From: Flavobacterium phragmitis
GTDB lineage: Bacteria; Bacteroidota; Bacteroidia; Flavobacteriales; Flavobacteriaceae
Length of the DNA: 64,000 bases
Assembly (NCBI RefSeq): GCF_900112575.1
Contig: NZ_FOMH01000003.1
Location: 310,001 to 374,000 of the forward strand
Direction of reading: 5' to 3'
The notes below the pieces were generated by a model that saw nothing but the letters and a program-made list of their open reading frames with translations, was not told the DNA's origin and made no database searches. Positions within the stretch are counted from its first letter, which is position 1; every line of letters starts with the position of its first letter. A program made the translations under genes and the position numbers. Positions 50,595-59,777 of this stretch are shown here, one piece after another.

Positions 50595-51224
50595 ATGTCA
50601 CAGATCGAATTAAACGACAAAAAAATTCAGATTCTTAATGTAGCTGAAAAGCTTTTTTCTGAGAAAGGATTTGAGGGGACATCAATACGAGACATTTCCA
50701 AAGAGGCAAAAATCAACATTGCCATGGTTTCGTATTATTTTGGTTCAAAAGAAAGGCTACTGGAAGCTTTGATTTTTCACAAAACTGTTGATTTAAAACT
50801 ACAACTCGAAAATTTATTACAAGAAAGTATCGAACCTCTTGAAAAAGTCAATAAATTAATCGAAATTTACATTAACAGAATTTGCCTTAACAAAGGGATT
50901 TACAGGGTTTTACATTTTGAACTTTACAATAAAAAGAGAGAAAAAAGCCTGCAAGCATTTACTGAACTTAAAAAAGGAAATTTAAAATCAGTTGAAAGCA
51001 TTATCAAGCAAGGTCAAGCTCAAGGAGTTTTCAGAAAAGATGTTAATATCCAACTGATTACCCCAACTATTATTGGAACCTTTTTTCACTTTCATATGAA
51101 TCGCTCTTTCTTCGAAGAATTATTTGATTTAAAAACGGAAGAAATGTTTAACAATTACATTAAAAACGATCTTACAAAGCACATTCAACAAACTATAAAA
51201 GCGCTACTTGTTTATGAAAATTAG
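50595..51224 (+). CDS. TetR-family transcriptional regulator
   Basis: I chose the start at 50595 (MSQIELNDKKIQ, 209 residues), because an upstream Met at 50571 overlaps the -7 box. The N-terminal HTH is FEGTSIRDISKEAKINIAMVSYYFGSKERLLEAL. The C-terminal ligand-binding domain is all helical. It should bind the two TTAAACA palindromes and release on binding a drug or other small molecule. Its operon encodes a TolC-HlyD-MFS pump. The TolC gene overlaps its end by 11 nt. Confidence 0.93.
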   Translation: MSQIELNDKKIQILNVAEKLFSEKGFEGTSIRDISKEAKINIAMVSYYFGSKERLLEALIFHKTVDLKLQLENLLQESIEPLEKVNKLIEIYINRICLNKGIYRVLHFELYNKKREKSLQAFTELKKGNLKSVESIIKQGQAQGVFRKDVNIQLITPTIIGTFFHFHMNRSFFEELFDLKTEEMFNNYIKNDLTKHIQQTIKALLVYEN

Positions 51225-52533
51225 TCAATTAATGCTCTTTGGAGTTTTCTTTATCGGAATATCTTCAGTAGAAGCACAAGAAAAAACAAGTTTAACTTTA
51301 GATGAAGCCGTAAAGATGGCTTGGGAAAAGAGTAACGAAGTTACACTTGCCAACACTAAGGTAAACACCAAAAAACACGAGTTAACAGCCGTAAAAAACA
51401 ATCAGTATCCAGATCTTAAAATTTCTGGTCAATATCAGCGCCTAACAAAAGCTTCGATTGATATGCCTGGTCAGGGCGAAAGTGCTTCTTTAGCTTCTCC
51501 AGATCGCGCTATGCTTGGAATGGCAAATTTAAGCTTACCAATTTTTGCAGGTTTTAAAATTCAAAGTAGCATTGATGCTTACGACAGCATGTATGAAGCT
51601 GAAACTGCAAATGCTGCAAAAACGAAAGAAGATGTTGCTTTAAAAGTAATTACTTATTACACTGCTTTATACAAAGCACAAAAAACTTTAGATGTTTTAA
51701 ACGAAAATCAAAAAAGCGCTAAACAACGTGTTACTGATTTCACTGAATTAGAGAAAAACGGAATTATTCCGAGAAATGATTTATTGAAAGCACAATTGTT
51801 AGTTTCAAAAACTCAATTATCTATTGATGAAGCAACTAACAACTTAAACAACATCAATTTCTACCTGACAACTTTATTGAAAATGGCTCCTGAAACAAAA
51901 CTTCAGGTAAATGAAGATGATTTCTTTAATTTAAAAACAAATAATGCTCCAACTACTGATGCATTAGCATTGGAAAGCAGAAAAGATTTAGAAGCCATTC
52001 GTTTGCAATCTAAAGCTTCGGAGGCAAATATTAAGATTGCAAAAGCAGGTTACTACCCAACACTTTCATTGCTTGGAGGTTATACAGCTTTAGATCTTAA
52101 AGATATTATTACAGTAAAATATGCAATGAATTTTGGTTTAGGTTTATCGTATGATTTATCTGGAATCTTAAAAAACAGTGCACACGTTAAAGAAGCTGAA
52201 AGCAGAGCTTTAGAAGTTAAAAACACTGAAGCTATCATGACAGACCGTATTAAAGTTGAAGTTCAGAAATCTCTTGAAGATTATGACCTAGCAATCAACC
52301 AAAGTGTGGTTTATGAAGAAGCCCTTCAGCAGGCAGCAGAGAACTACAGATTAGTAAAAGATAAATTCGACAATGGTTTGGCAGACACCAATGACTTGGT
52401 TGAAGCTGATGTTGAACAATTAAGTGCAAAAATTAACACTGCTGTAGCCAAAGCAAATATTATTCAAAAATACTACGAATTACTTTCAGTATCAGGACAA
52501 TTATCACAATCATTCAATCTTTCAAAAATATAA
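51214..52533 (+). CDS. TolC-family outer membrane efflux protein
   Basis: I chose the start at 51214 (MKISQLMLFGVFFIG, 439 residues), which overlaps the TetR stop. The signal peptide ends ISSVEAQ. The protein has the two OEP repeats with long helices (AVKMAWEKSNEVTLANTKVN, DTNDLVEADVEQLSAKINTAVAKANIIQKYYEL). It forms the outer-membrane duct for the pump encoded by the next two genes. Confidence 0.93.
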   Translation: MKISQLMLFGVFFIGISSVEAQEKTSLTLDEAVKMAWEKSNEVTLANTKVNTKKHELTAVKNNQYPDLKISGQYQRLTKASIDMPGQGESASLASPDRAMLGMANLSLPIFAGFKIQSSIDAYDSMYEAETANAAKTKEDVALKVITYYTALYKAQKTLDVLNENQKSAKQRVTDFTELEKNGIIPRNDLLKAQLLVSKTQLSIDEATNNLNNINFYLTTLLKMAPETKLQVNEDDFFNLKTNNAPTTDALALESRKDLEAIRLQSKASEANIKIAKAGYYPTLSLLGGYTALDLKDIITVKYAMNFGLGLSYDLSGILKNSAHVKEAESRALEVKNTEAIMTDRIKVEVQKSLEDYDLAINQSVVYEEALQQAAENYRLVKDKFDNGLADTNDLVEADVEQLSAKINTAVAKANIIQKYYELLSVSGQLSQSFNLSKI

Positions 52534-52545
52534 TCGATAACTCTC

Positions 52546-53625
52546 ATGGAAAAGAAAAAGACAAATAAAAAATTCATTATCATACTAGCCGTTTTGGTTT
52601 TAGTGGGAGGAACATACGGAATCTCTAAATATTTACACGCACAAGCTCACGAAGAAACTGATGACGCTCAGATTGAAAAAAGAATGAATCCGATTATCCC
52701 AAGAGTTTCGGGATATATCAGCAAAGTGTATGTGAAAGATAATGATTATGTAAAAAAAGGAGATACTTTATTTACTATCGACAAGAGAGATTATCAATTA
52801 AAGATTGATGAAGCTAACGCTGCTTTATTGGGAGCTGAAGGACAATTTGAAGCTGCAAAAGCAGATATCGGAAGTGCTTATGCAAGCATCTCTGTTTCTG
52901 ATGCTCAAATGAGATCTGCAAGTGGTTCTATCGAAAGTGCAAAGATTAGATTGAGACAGCTTACAAACGATTATAACCGTTACAATAACTTGTACAAAAC
53001 GCATACGATTACAAAACAGCAATACGAGCAAGCTTTAACTGCAAAAGAAGAGGCTGAAAACCAAGTACGAGTTTTAGAACAGCAGCAAAAAGCGACTTCT
53101 TACCAAAAATCGGTTATCCAGTCAAAATCTAAAGTTTCTGACAAACAAACCGAGGTTGCTGCAGCAAACATCAAAAAAGCAAAAACAATGTTAGATGTTG
53201 CGCACTTAAACCTTTCTTATACTGTTGTTACTGCTGCAATTGATGGTCAAGTTTCTAAAGTAGATATTCAGCCAGGACAATTGGTACAGCCAGGACAATC
53301 TTTATTTTATATCATCAATAACAATGAGGCTTGGGTTGTAGCTAACTTTAAAGAAACTCAATTGAACAAAATGGTTGTGGGACAAAAAGTAAGTTTAAAA
53401 GTAGATGCATATCCAAACTATGAGTTTAAAGGAACTGTATCTTCTTTCTCTCCTGCAACAGGGTCTCGTTTTTCATTGTTACCTCCTGATAACGCAACAG
53501 GAAACTTCGTAAAAACAATTCAGAGATTACCAGTAAAAATCACGATTGACGAATCTAACGATCCTGAAAAAGTAAAACTTTTAAGACCAGGAATGAACGT
53601 TGACGTTGATGTACATTTAAAATAA
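52546..53625 (+). CDS. HlyD/EmrA-family membrane fusion protein
   Basis: This 359-residue protein has one N-terminal membrane helix (IIILAVLVLVGGTYGIS). A lipoyl half-motif follows (NPIIPRVSGYISKVYVKDND), then a long coiled-coil hairpin (about 80-200). The second half (LDVAHLNLSYTVVTAAIDGQ) and the C-terminal barrel complete it. It links an MFS pump to the TolC channel. It begins 12 nt after tolC, and the MFS gene begins 3 nt after its stop. Confidence 0.94.
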   Translation: MEKKKTNKKFIIILAVLVLVGGTYGISKYLHAQAHEETDDAQIEKRMNPIIPRVSGYISKVYVKDNDYVKKGDTLFTIDKRDYQLKIDEANAALLGAEGQFEAAKADIGSAYASISVSDAQMRSASGSIESAKIRLRQLTNDYNRYNNLYKTHTITKQQYEQALTAKEEAENQVRVLEQQQKATSYQKSVIQSKSKVSDKQTEVAAANIKKAKTMLDVAHLNLSYTVVTAAIDGQVSKVDIQPGQLVQPGQSLFYIINNNEAWVVANFKETQLNKMVVGQKVSLKVDAYPNYEFKGTVSSFSPATGSRFSLLPPDNATGNFVKTIQRLPVKITIDESNDPEKVKLLRPGMNVDVDVHLK

Positions 53626-53628
53626 AAC

Positions 53629-55218
53629 ATGGCAGGAGCAGTACAAGCAGACGACGATTTAGTAGAATACGGTTTCAGACGTGTTGTCATTACGATTACA
53701 GCAGTACTTTGTGCACTGTTGGAAATCGTGGATACTACGATTGTAAACGTAGCGCTGACAGACATGCGCGGAAGTCTTGGTGCTACCTTGACCGATGTGG
53801 CATGGGTAATTACAGCATACGCAATTGCGAATGTTATTGTAATTCCGATGACGAGCTGGCTATCACAGCAATTTGGAAGACGTAACTATTTTGTGGCTTC
53901 CATTATAATATTTACAGTCTGTTCCTTTTTGTGTGGTAATGCCACCAATATTTGGGAACTTGTTGCCTTCCGATTCGTACAAGGTATGGGTGGTGGAGCG
54001 CTGCTGGTAACAGCCCAAACGATTATTACAGAAAGTTATCCCGTAGCAAAACGTGGAATGGCACAGGCTATTTACGGAATGGGAGTAATTGTTGGTCCAA
54101 CTCTTGGTCCGCCATTAGGAGGATATTTAGTAGATAATTATTCTTGGCCGTATATTTTCTACATCAATATTCCGTTAGGGATTATTGCTACAATTTTGGC
54201 AATTACTTTTGTTAGAAGTCCGAAATATGGTGAAAAATTAAAAGCCAATCAGGTTGACTGGTGGGGAATTATTTTGTTGAGTACTTTTATTGGTTCTTTA
54301 CAATTCGTACTGGAACACGGACAACAAGATGACTGGTTTAATGATTCACTTATTGTAACCTTAAGTGTTGTTACAGTCTTAGGATTGGTTCTTTTTATTT
54401 GGAGAGAGCTTACATACAAATATCCAATTGTAAACTTAAGTGTTTTAAAAGATGGAAACTTAAGAATTGGAACTGTAATGTGTTTCATCTTAGGTTTTGG
54501 ATTATACGGTTCAACTTTAATTATCCCAATCTATACACAGTCGATTTTAGGATGGACAGCAACTGATGCTGGTTTATTATTAATTCCAGGATCTATTACA
54601 ACAGCGGTTATGATGCCGTTTGTGGGTAATATGATTCAGAAAGGTGTTCCACAGGGCTATATGGTTGGAGTTGGATTTTTGATTTTCTTCTTCTTCACCT
54701 TCATGATGTACAGCCGTATGACACCAGATACTGGAGTTGAACATATGTACTGGCCTTTAATTTTAAGAGGGATTGGATTAGGATTACTTTTCGTTCCCAT
54801 TACCACACTTTCGCTTTCGACTTTAAAAGGAAAACAAATTGGTGAAGGAGCGGCATTTACTGGAATGATGCGTCAGTTAGGTGGATCTTTTGGTATTGCG
54901 ATTATTACCACATTCATTACCCGTTTCAGCCAGTCGCACCGAGTAGATTTGATTAATAATCTTGACCCAGCCAAATTTGAAGTACAACAGCGAATTGCAG
55001 GAATGCAACATGCGTTTATGGCAAAAGGATACAGCGCTGATGTGGCACTGAAAAAAGCGTATCAAGCTATCGAAATGTCAGTCATGAAACAAAGTACTGT
55101 AATGGCTTATATGGATATTTTCCTTTACTTAGGAATTATGTTTTTATGTTGCATACCGATTATTCTCTTCATTAAAAAAGGGAAGAACAAAATTAGTGCA
55201 GCCGACGCAATGCATTAA
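53629..55218 (+). CDS. DHA2-family MFS multidrug transporter (EmrB-like)
   Basis: This 529-residue protein has 14 predicted helices. Its DHA2 signatures are LEIVDTTIVNVALTDMRGSL (TM1), AYAIANVIVIPMTSWLSQQFGRR (motif A) and FVQGMGGGALLVTAQTII (motif B). GPTLGPPLGGYLVDNYSWPYIF is motif C. It expels hydrophobic drugs using the proton gradient, with the HlyD and TolC partners of the operon. A terminator follows. Confidence 0.95.
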   Translation: MAGAVQADDDLVEYGFRRVVITITAVLCALLEIVDTTIVNVALTDMRGSLGATLTDVAWVITAYAIANVIVIPMTSWLSQQFGRRNYFVASIIIFTVCSFLCGNATNIWELVAFRFVQGMGGGALLVTAQTIITESYPVAKRGMAQAIYGMGVIVGPTLGPPLGGYLVDNYSWPYIFYINIPLGIIATILAITFVRSPKYGEKLKANQVDWWGIILLSTFIGSLQFVLEHGQQDDWFNDSLIVTLSVVTVLGLVLFIWRELTYKYPIVNLSVLKDGNLRIGTVMCFILGFGLYGSTLIIPIYTQSILGWTATDAGLLLIPGSITTAVMMPFVGNMIQKGVPQGYMVGVGFLIFFFFTFMMYSRMTPDTGVEHMYWPLILRGIGLGLLFVPITTLSLSTLKGKQIGEGAAFTGMMRQLGGSFGIAIITTFITRFSQSHRVDLINNLDPAKFEVQQRIAGMQHAFMAKGYSADVALKKAYQAIEMSVMKQSTVMAYMDIFLYLGIMFLCCIPIILFIKKGKNKISAADAMH

Positions 55219-55241
55219 TAATAATAAGTTTATAATACGCA

Positions 55242-55283
55242 GAAACGCCGAATTCATTATTTAGAATTCGGCGTTTATTTTTT
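55242..55283. terminator. Terminator of the TetR-MFS operon
   Basis: AAACGCCGAATTC (55243-55255) pairs with GAATTCGGCGTTT (55264-55276), a 13-bp perfect stem with a T-run. Confidence 0.9.
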
Positions 55284-55377
55284 AGTCACAGTTTTCAGTG
55301 ACAGTTTTCAGTTTATAAGCTTTATGCTAAAAAACTTAGTCCCTTAGTATCTTAGAACCTCAGCATCTTTAAAAAAC
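55284..55377 (+). repeat. TTCAGT block and 8-bp-unit element
   Basis: Repeated CAGTTTTCAGT words (55287-55315) are followed by CTTAGTCC, CTTAGTAT, CTTAGAAC, CTCAGCAT and CTTTAAAA at 55335-55374. Here the element lies between two convergent genes, not before a start codon. Confidence 0.75.
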
Positions 55378-56136
55378 CTATCTTGTAAAAACCAAGTGAT
55401 TTCCTTTTGAAAGATTAGCATCAAAACGGTATCCTTCGTAATTAAAACCTTTTAAATCGTCAATAGTTTCAGCATTAGTATCGATGATATAACGAACCAT
55501 CATTCCTCTCGCCTTTTTAGCAAAGAAGCTGATCATTTTTAGTTTTCCATCTTTGTAATCTTTAAAATCTGGAGTAATTACAGGAACTTTTAAAGCTTTT
55601 ACATCAACAGCAGAGAAATATTCATTACTCGCTAAATTCACGAATAGTTCATCTTTTTTCAATTCTTTGTTTAAAGCTTTAGTTACAACAGGTTTCCAAA
55701 ACTCGTGAAGGTTTTTATATTCGCCGACTGGCATTTTAGTTCCCATTTCTAAACGATAAGCCTGCATTAAATCTAAAGGTTTTAAAAGACCATAAAGTCC
55801 AGATAAAATTCTCAATTTATCTTGTAAAACATCTAATTTCTCTAGCGGAATCGTATAAGCATCCAAACCTGTATAAACGTCACCATCAAAAGTATAAACT
55901 GCCGGGCGAGCATTTTCAGCTGTAAAAGGCGTTTTCCATTCTTGGTTTCGTTTCCAGTTTAAATCGGCTAGTTTATCTGATATTGACATAAGTTCTGATA
56001 ATTCAGCTGGCTTTTTTGTCTTTACAACTTTATGAACCACTCTGGCTTCTTTTAAGAATGAAGGTTCAGTATATTGAGATGTTGGTAATTCTTTTTCGAA
56101 ATTCAATGATTTCGCTGGAGATATAACAATTTTCAT
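55378..56136 (-). CDS. yaaA: YaaA peroxide-stress protein (DUF328)
   Basis: This 252-residue protein starts with the family signature MKIVISPAKSLNFEK. It has the KLADLNWKRNQEW region, the DGDVYTGLDAYTIPLEKLD segment, LRILSGLYGLLKPLDLMQAYRLEM and a basic SFFAKKARGMMVRYI. YaaA limits intracellular iron and DNA damage under peroxide stress in E. coli. It is a single gene. Upstream 56137-56517 is a repeat region. Confidence 0.95.
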   Translation of the reverse strand: MKIVISPAKSLNFEKELPTSQYTEPSFLKEARVVHKVVKTKKPAELSELMSISDKLADLNWKRNQEWKTPFTAENARPAVYTFDGDVYTGLDAYTIPLEKLDVLQDKLRILSGLYGLLKPLDLMQAYRLEMGTKMPVGEYKNLHEFWKPVVTKALNKELKKDELFVNLASNEYFSAVDVKALKVPVITPDFKDYKDGKLKMISFFAKKARGMMVRYIIDTNAETIDDLKGFNYEGYRFDANLSKGNHLVFTR

Positions 56137-56517
56137 GTGTGCTTTTTTCTATGATTCAAAAATACAAATTGAATTTCTAAAAATTGATTATCGAAATTGA
56201 TTTGTTTTATGAGGGTATAGTTTTTTTCGCCACGAATTCACGAATTACACTAATTATTTCTACAAAGATTTTTTGCCACTCCCGATAGCTATCGGGATAA
56301 ACAGATTTCCACAGATTTTTTAATCATTTTAATCCTAATAATCTGTGGCAGAAAAAATAAATTCGTGAAAATTCGTGAAATTCGTGGCCACCCTTTCTCA
56401 ATTCATAAAAATCAATGCAACAAAATGTGAAATTGTTCAAAAAAGTGGGCTGTAGATTATAATAGGCATTTTCTATGTTGTAAATTTGCATGCATTTTAT
56501 TTCTACTTAAATTTAAA
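56137..56517. repeat. Nested hairpin repeats and promoter before the CCA-type enzyme
   Basis: GCCACGAATTCACGAATT (56229-56246) pairs with AATTCGTGAAATTCGTGGC (56370-56388). CCACAGATT/AATCTGTGG (56309-56317, 56340-56348) and the palindrome CCCGATAGCTATCGGG (56281-56296) sit inside. The -7 box TAAATTTG at 56481-56488 precedes the start codon by 29 nt. Confidence 0.75.
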
Positions 56518-57975
56518 ATGCACTTTTATTCAAAAATTGAATTCGTGGCGATACAAACAAACTATAAAACTGCTTTACAAAACAAAATCTTCGATATTAT
56601 TTCGAAAGCTTCTCAGGAATTAAAAGTTGACTCTTATGTGATAGGAGGATTTGTTCGTGATTTGCTTTTAAATCGAGGTTCAAAAAAAGATATCGACGTT
56701 GTGGCAGTTGGAAGCGGCATTGAATTGGCTCTTAAAGTTTCCGATTTACTTCCGAACAAACCAAAAGTTCAGGTTTTTAAAACGTACGGAACTGCTATGC
56801 TTCGTTTTGAAGATACCGATATTGAATTTGTGGGTGCAAGAAAAGAGTCTTACAATCGTGACAGCCGAAATCCAATTGTGGAAAACGGAACTTTGCAAGA
56901 CGATCAAAATCGTCGTGATTTTACGATCAATGCGTTGGCTTTATCATTGAATTCAACTAATTTCGGAGATCTTTTAGATCCGTTTGATGGATTGACCGAT
57001 TTAGAAAATAAAACAATAAAAACGCCTTTGGATCCAGATATTACCTATTCTGATGATCCTTTGCGAATGCTTCGTGCCATTCGTTTTGCAACACAATTGA
57101 ATTTCGAAATTGAAGAAAATTCATTAAATGCCATCACAAAAAATGCAGATCGCATTAAAATCATTTCTGGCGAAAGAATTGTGGATGAACTAAATAAAAT
57201 TCTTTTGACTGACAAACCTTCAACTGGTTTTTTACTTTTATACAAAACCGGGCTTTTAGATTTGATTTTACCTGAATTAACTGCTTTAAATCAGGTTGAA
57301 GAAATCGAAGGTCATACCCATAAAAACAATTTTTACCATACACTAGAAGTTGTAGATAACATTTGTCCAAATACGGATGACGTATGGTTGCGCTGGTCTG
57401 CATTATTGCACGATATTGGAAAAGCACCAACCAAACGTTTCAATAAAAAACAAGGCTGGACTTTTCACGGACATGAATTTTTAGGCGGAAAAATGGCGAA
57501 GAAAATCTTTGAACGTTTGCACATGCCCTTAAATCACAAAATGAAATTTGTGCAGAAAATGGTTATCATGAGTTCACGCCCGATTGTTTTGGCGCAAGAT
57601 ATTGTGACTGACAGTGCGGTTCGTCGTTTAGTTTTTGATGCTGGCGAAGATGTAGAAAATTTAATGACTTTATGTGAGGCCGACATTACAACCAAAAATC
57701 CTTCGAAATTCAAAAAATATCATAAGAATTTCGAAGTTGTCCGCAAGAAAATTGTAGAAGTTGAAGAACGTGATCATGTACGTAATTTCCAACCGCCAAT
57801 TACGGGAGAAGAAATTATGGAAATATTTGATTTGAAACCTTCAAGAGAAATTGGTGTTTTAAAAGAAGCGGTTAAAGAAGCTATTTTAGAAGGCATTATT
57901 CCAAATGAATATCAGGCAGCTTATGATTTTGTGATTAAAAGAGCCGAGAAATTAAACTTAAAACCTAAAAAATAA
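56518..57975 (+). CDS. CCA-adding-type tRNA nucleotidyltransferase/HD protein
   Basis: This 485-residue protein has the class II poly(A)/CCA head domain: SYVIGGFVRDLLLNRGSKKDIDVV with the catalytic Asp pair. The NRRDFTINALALSL segment, the neck and body region DPLRMLRAIRFA, and a central HD domain (HTLEVVDN...LLHDIGKAPTKR) also fit. It should repair or build the CCA end of tRNAs. The start at 56518 fits the -7 box. A GTG at 56545 (VAIQTNYKTALQ) is an alternative that begins at the conserved region. Confidence 0.9.
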   Translation: MHFYSKIEFVAIQTNYKTALQNKIFDIISKASQELKVDSYVIGGFVRDLLLNRGSKKDIDVVAVGSGIELALKVSDLLPNKPKVQVFKTYGTAMLRFEDTDIEFVGARKESYNRDSRNPIVENGTLQDDQNRRDFTINALALSLNSTNFGDLLDPFDGLTDLENKTIKTPLDPDITYSDDPLRMLRAIRFATQLNFEIEENSLNAITKNADRIKIISGERIVDELNKILLTDKPSTGFLLLYKTGLLDLILPELTALNQVEEIEGHTHKNNFYHTLEVVDNICPNTDDVWLRWSALLHDIGKAPTKRFNKKQGWTFHGHEFLGGKMAKKIFERLHMPLNHKMKFVQKMVIMSSRPIVLAQDIVTDSAVRRLVFDAGEDVENLMTLCEADITTKNPSKFKKYHKNFEVVRKKIVEVEERDHVRNFQPPITGEEIMEIFDLKPSREIGVLKEAVKEAILEGIIPNEYQAAYDFVIKRAEKLNLKPKK

Positions 57976-57980
57976 AAGAC

Positions 57981-58325
57981 ATGCTTGGTTTTCTTATTCT
58001 AATCATGCTTTTCGCAATGCTAACAATTCCCAATCTTCTTTTTATCAAAAAACTGAAGGTTATTAATAAGAATACAACAAAACATAAATTGATGTTTTTA
58101 TTCATCAATATTATTGCAATAGCATTTATAACGTTTTTCTATATAAAATTTCAAAATATTATTCTAAAAAAGTACTTCGAAATTGATGAAAACACAAATG
58201 GAGGTGTTATAATAACATTGCTGGCAATAATCTTACTGAATAGTCTTCTAAATATATTTATTATAAAAATCTACATAAAAAAAATTAGCAAATCAAACGA
58301 AATCGAATTAATCGGAAAAGAATGA
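57981..58325 (+). CDS. Hypothetical three-helix membrane protein
   Basis: This 114-residue protein has three hydrophobic helices (about 2-22, 38-58, 74-94), with charged loops and a basic C-terminus. No family is recognised. It starts 6 nt after the CCA-type enzyme and overlaps the heme A synthase start by 4 nt (ATGA), so it is translationally coupled to it. The coupling makes a role near the respiratory chain possible, but this is only positional. Confidence 0.65.
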   Translation: MLGFLILIMLFAMLTIPNLLFIKKLKVINKNTTKHKLMFLFINIIAIAFITFFYIKFQNIILKKYFEIDENTNGGVIITLLAIILLNSLLNIFIIKIYIKKISKSNEIELIGKE

Positions 58326-59347
58326 AAAAAGAGAATAAATCAGTAATCATTTGGTTACTATCGGGTTGTGTTTTATTATTTTTAATGGTTGTTGTGGGCG
58401 GAATTACCCGCTTAACCAATTCGGGTTTATCGATGACCGACTGGCATTTGGTAACCGACACATTTCCGCCAATGACAGAAGCCAAATGGCAGGCCGCTTT
58501 TGACGAATATAAAAAGTTTCCTGAATACCAAAAAATTAATATTCACAACGATTTCCAATTAGCAGATTATAAATTCATCTATTTCTGGGAATGGTTTCAC
58601 CGATTCATCGGTCGCATTATCGGATTGGTTTTCTTTGTTCCTTTTGTTTACTTTTTAGCCAAAAAGAAATTAGACACTCCAACTATAAAAAAGTGTATTG
58701 TTCTTTTAGCAATGGGAGGTTTCCAAGGATTTCTAGGATGGTTTATGGTTCGCAGCGGACTGATTGACAATCCAGACGTAAGCCACTTCAGACTTTCATT
58801 ACACTTAACTTTTGCTTTTATCACTTTTGCTTATACACTTTGGGTGGCACTTGATTTAATTTATCCTGAAAGAAATATCAATAAAATTTTACCGCTTCGC
58901 ACCATTGCACGTTATGCTTTAGTAGCTTTATTAATTCAGATTATTTATGGTGGATTTGTGGCAGGGTTAAATGCAGGATTAATTCACAATCACTGGCCGT
59001 TAATGAGTGACGGAGAATTTATCCACGAATCGGTTTTTATTGAGCAGTCTTCTTTGGTAAAGAATTTAATTGAAGGAAAAAGCGGGGTTCAGTTTGTACA
59101 CAGAACTTTTGCTTATGTTGTGGTAGCCGCAATTCTGTTTCTATTCTTTAAAAGTAAAAAATATACTCTTACCAGAACACAATCAAACGGAATCAATACT
59201 TTAGTAGTTTTTGTTTTTATTCAATTTTTACTTGGAGTATTTACTTTATTATACAGCGTTCCTTTAGCATTAGGATTAATTCACCAGATTATGGCGTTTT
59301 TCCTTTTGAGTGCAATGACGTTTACGTTACATAGATTAAGTAAATAA
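58322..59347 (+). CDS. ctaA: Heme A synthase (COX15/CtaA family)
   Basis: This 341-residue membrane protein has seven to eight helices. The family start is LFLMVVVGGITRLTNSGLSM, followed by FWEWFHRFIGRIIGLVF (heme His). HLTFAFITFAYTLW, FVHRTFAYVVVAAIL and LIHQIMAFFLLS supply the other His ligands. It oxidises heme O to heme A for cytochrome c oxidase. It overlaps the preceding gene by 4 nt and is followed by a terminator. Confidence 0.93.
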   Translation: MKKENKSVIIWLLSGCVLLFLMVVVGGITRLTNSGLSMTDWHLVTDTFPPMTEAKWQAAFDEYKKFPEYQKINIHNDFQLADYKFIYFWEWFHRFIGRIIGLVFFVPFVYFLAKKKLDTPTIKKCIVLLAMGGFQGFLGWFMVRSGLIDNPDVSHFRLSLHLTFAFITFAYTLWVALDLIYPERNINKILPLRTIARYALVALLIQIIYGGFVAGLNAGLIHNHWPLMSDGEFIHESVFIEQSSLVKNLIEGKSGVQFVHRTFAYVVVAAILFLFFKSKKYTLTRTQSNGINTLVVFVFIQFLLGVFTLLYSVPLALGLIHQIMAFFLLSAMTFTLHRLSK

Positions 59348-59363
59348 CGTTATGAACGATACC

Positions 59364-59396
59364 TAAAAAGAGCTGAAATTTTCAGCTCTTTTTTTT
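59364..59396. terminator. Terminator of the ctaA transcript
   Basis: AAAAAGAGCTGAAA (59364-59377) pairs with TTTCAGCTCTTTTT (about 59380-59393), followed by T-run. Confidence 0.9.
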
Positions 59397-59777
59397 GTTG
59401 TTTATGAATATTAAACTAATTATATGATTCGAACCTACGGCTCTCTATTGCGAACGCATTATTTTTTTAACTGGATTTAAAAATCCAGCCCTACAAAATG
59501 TATCGAGCCAATGGCTCTTAAACAACAAAAAGTCATTGAGAAAAAATAAAAATTCCGTAGGAATGAAAATATATTGTAGCGACTGGATTAAAATTCAACC
59601 TTACAAAATGTATCGAGCCAATGGTTCTTCTTAAACAACGAAAAGTTATTGAGAAAAATTAAAAATTCCGTAGGAATGAAAAAGATACTGTAGCAACTGA
59701 TTTTAATCCGTTGGCATAATAAATCCGTCCTAAATAAAGTTCCGTAAGAACGACACATCTTGCAATCCATTAAAAAA
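59397..59777. repeat. Two tandem copies of a 112-115 bp repeat, plus a third partial
   Basis: Copy 1 (59471-59582) and copy 2 (59583-59697) each run from CTGGATT through ACAAAATGTATCGAGCCAATG and ATTCCGTAGGAATG to TGTAGCNAC. A third, shorter copy (59698-59760) keeps TTAATCCGTTGG and TTCCGTAAGAACG. The copies are about 85% alike. The unit looks like a transposase-linked or REP-type hairpin, but no transposase is in the window. Confidence 0.8.
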
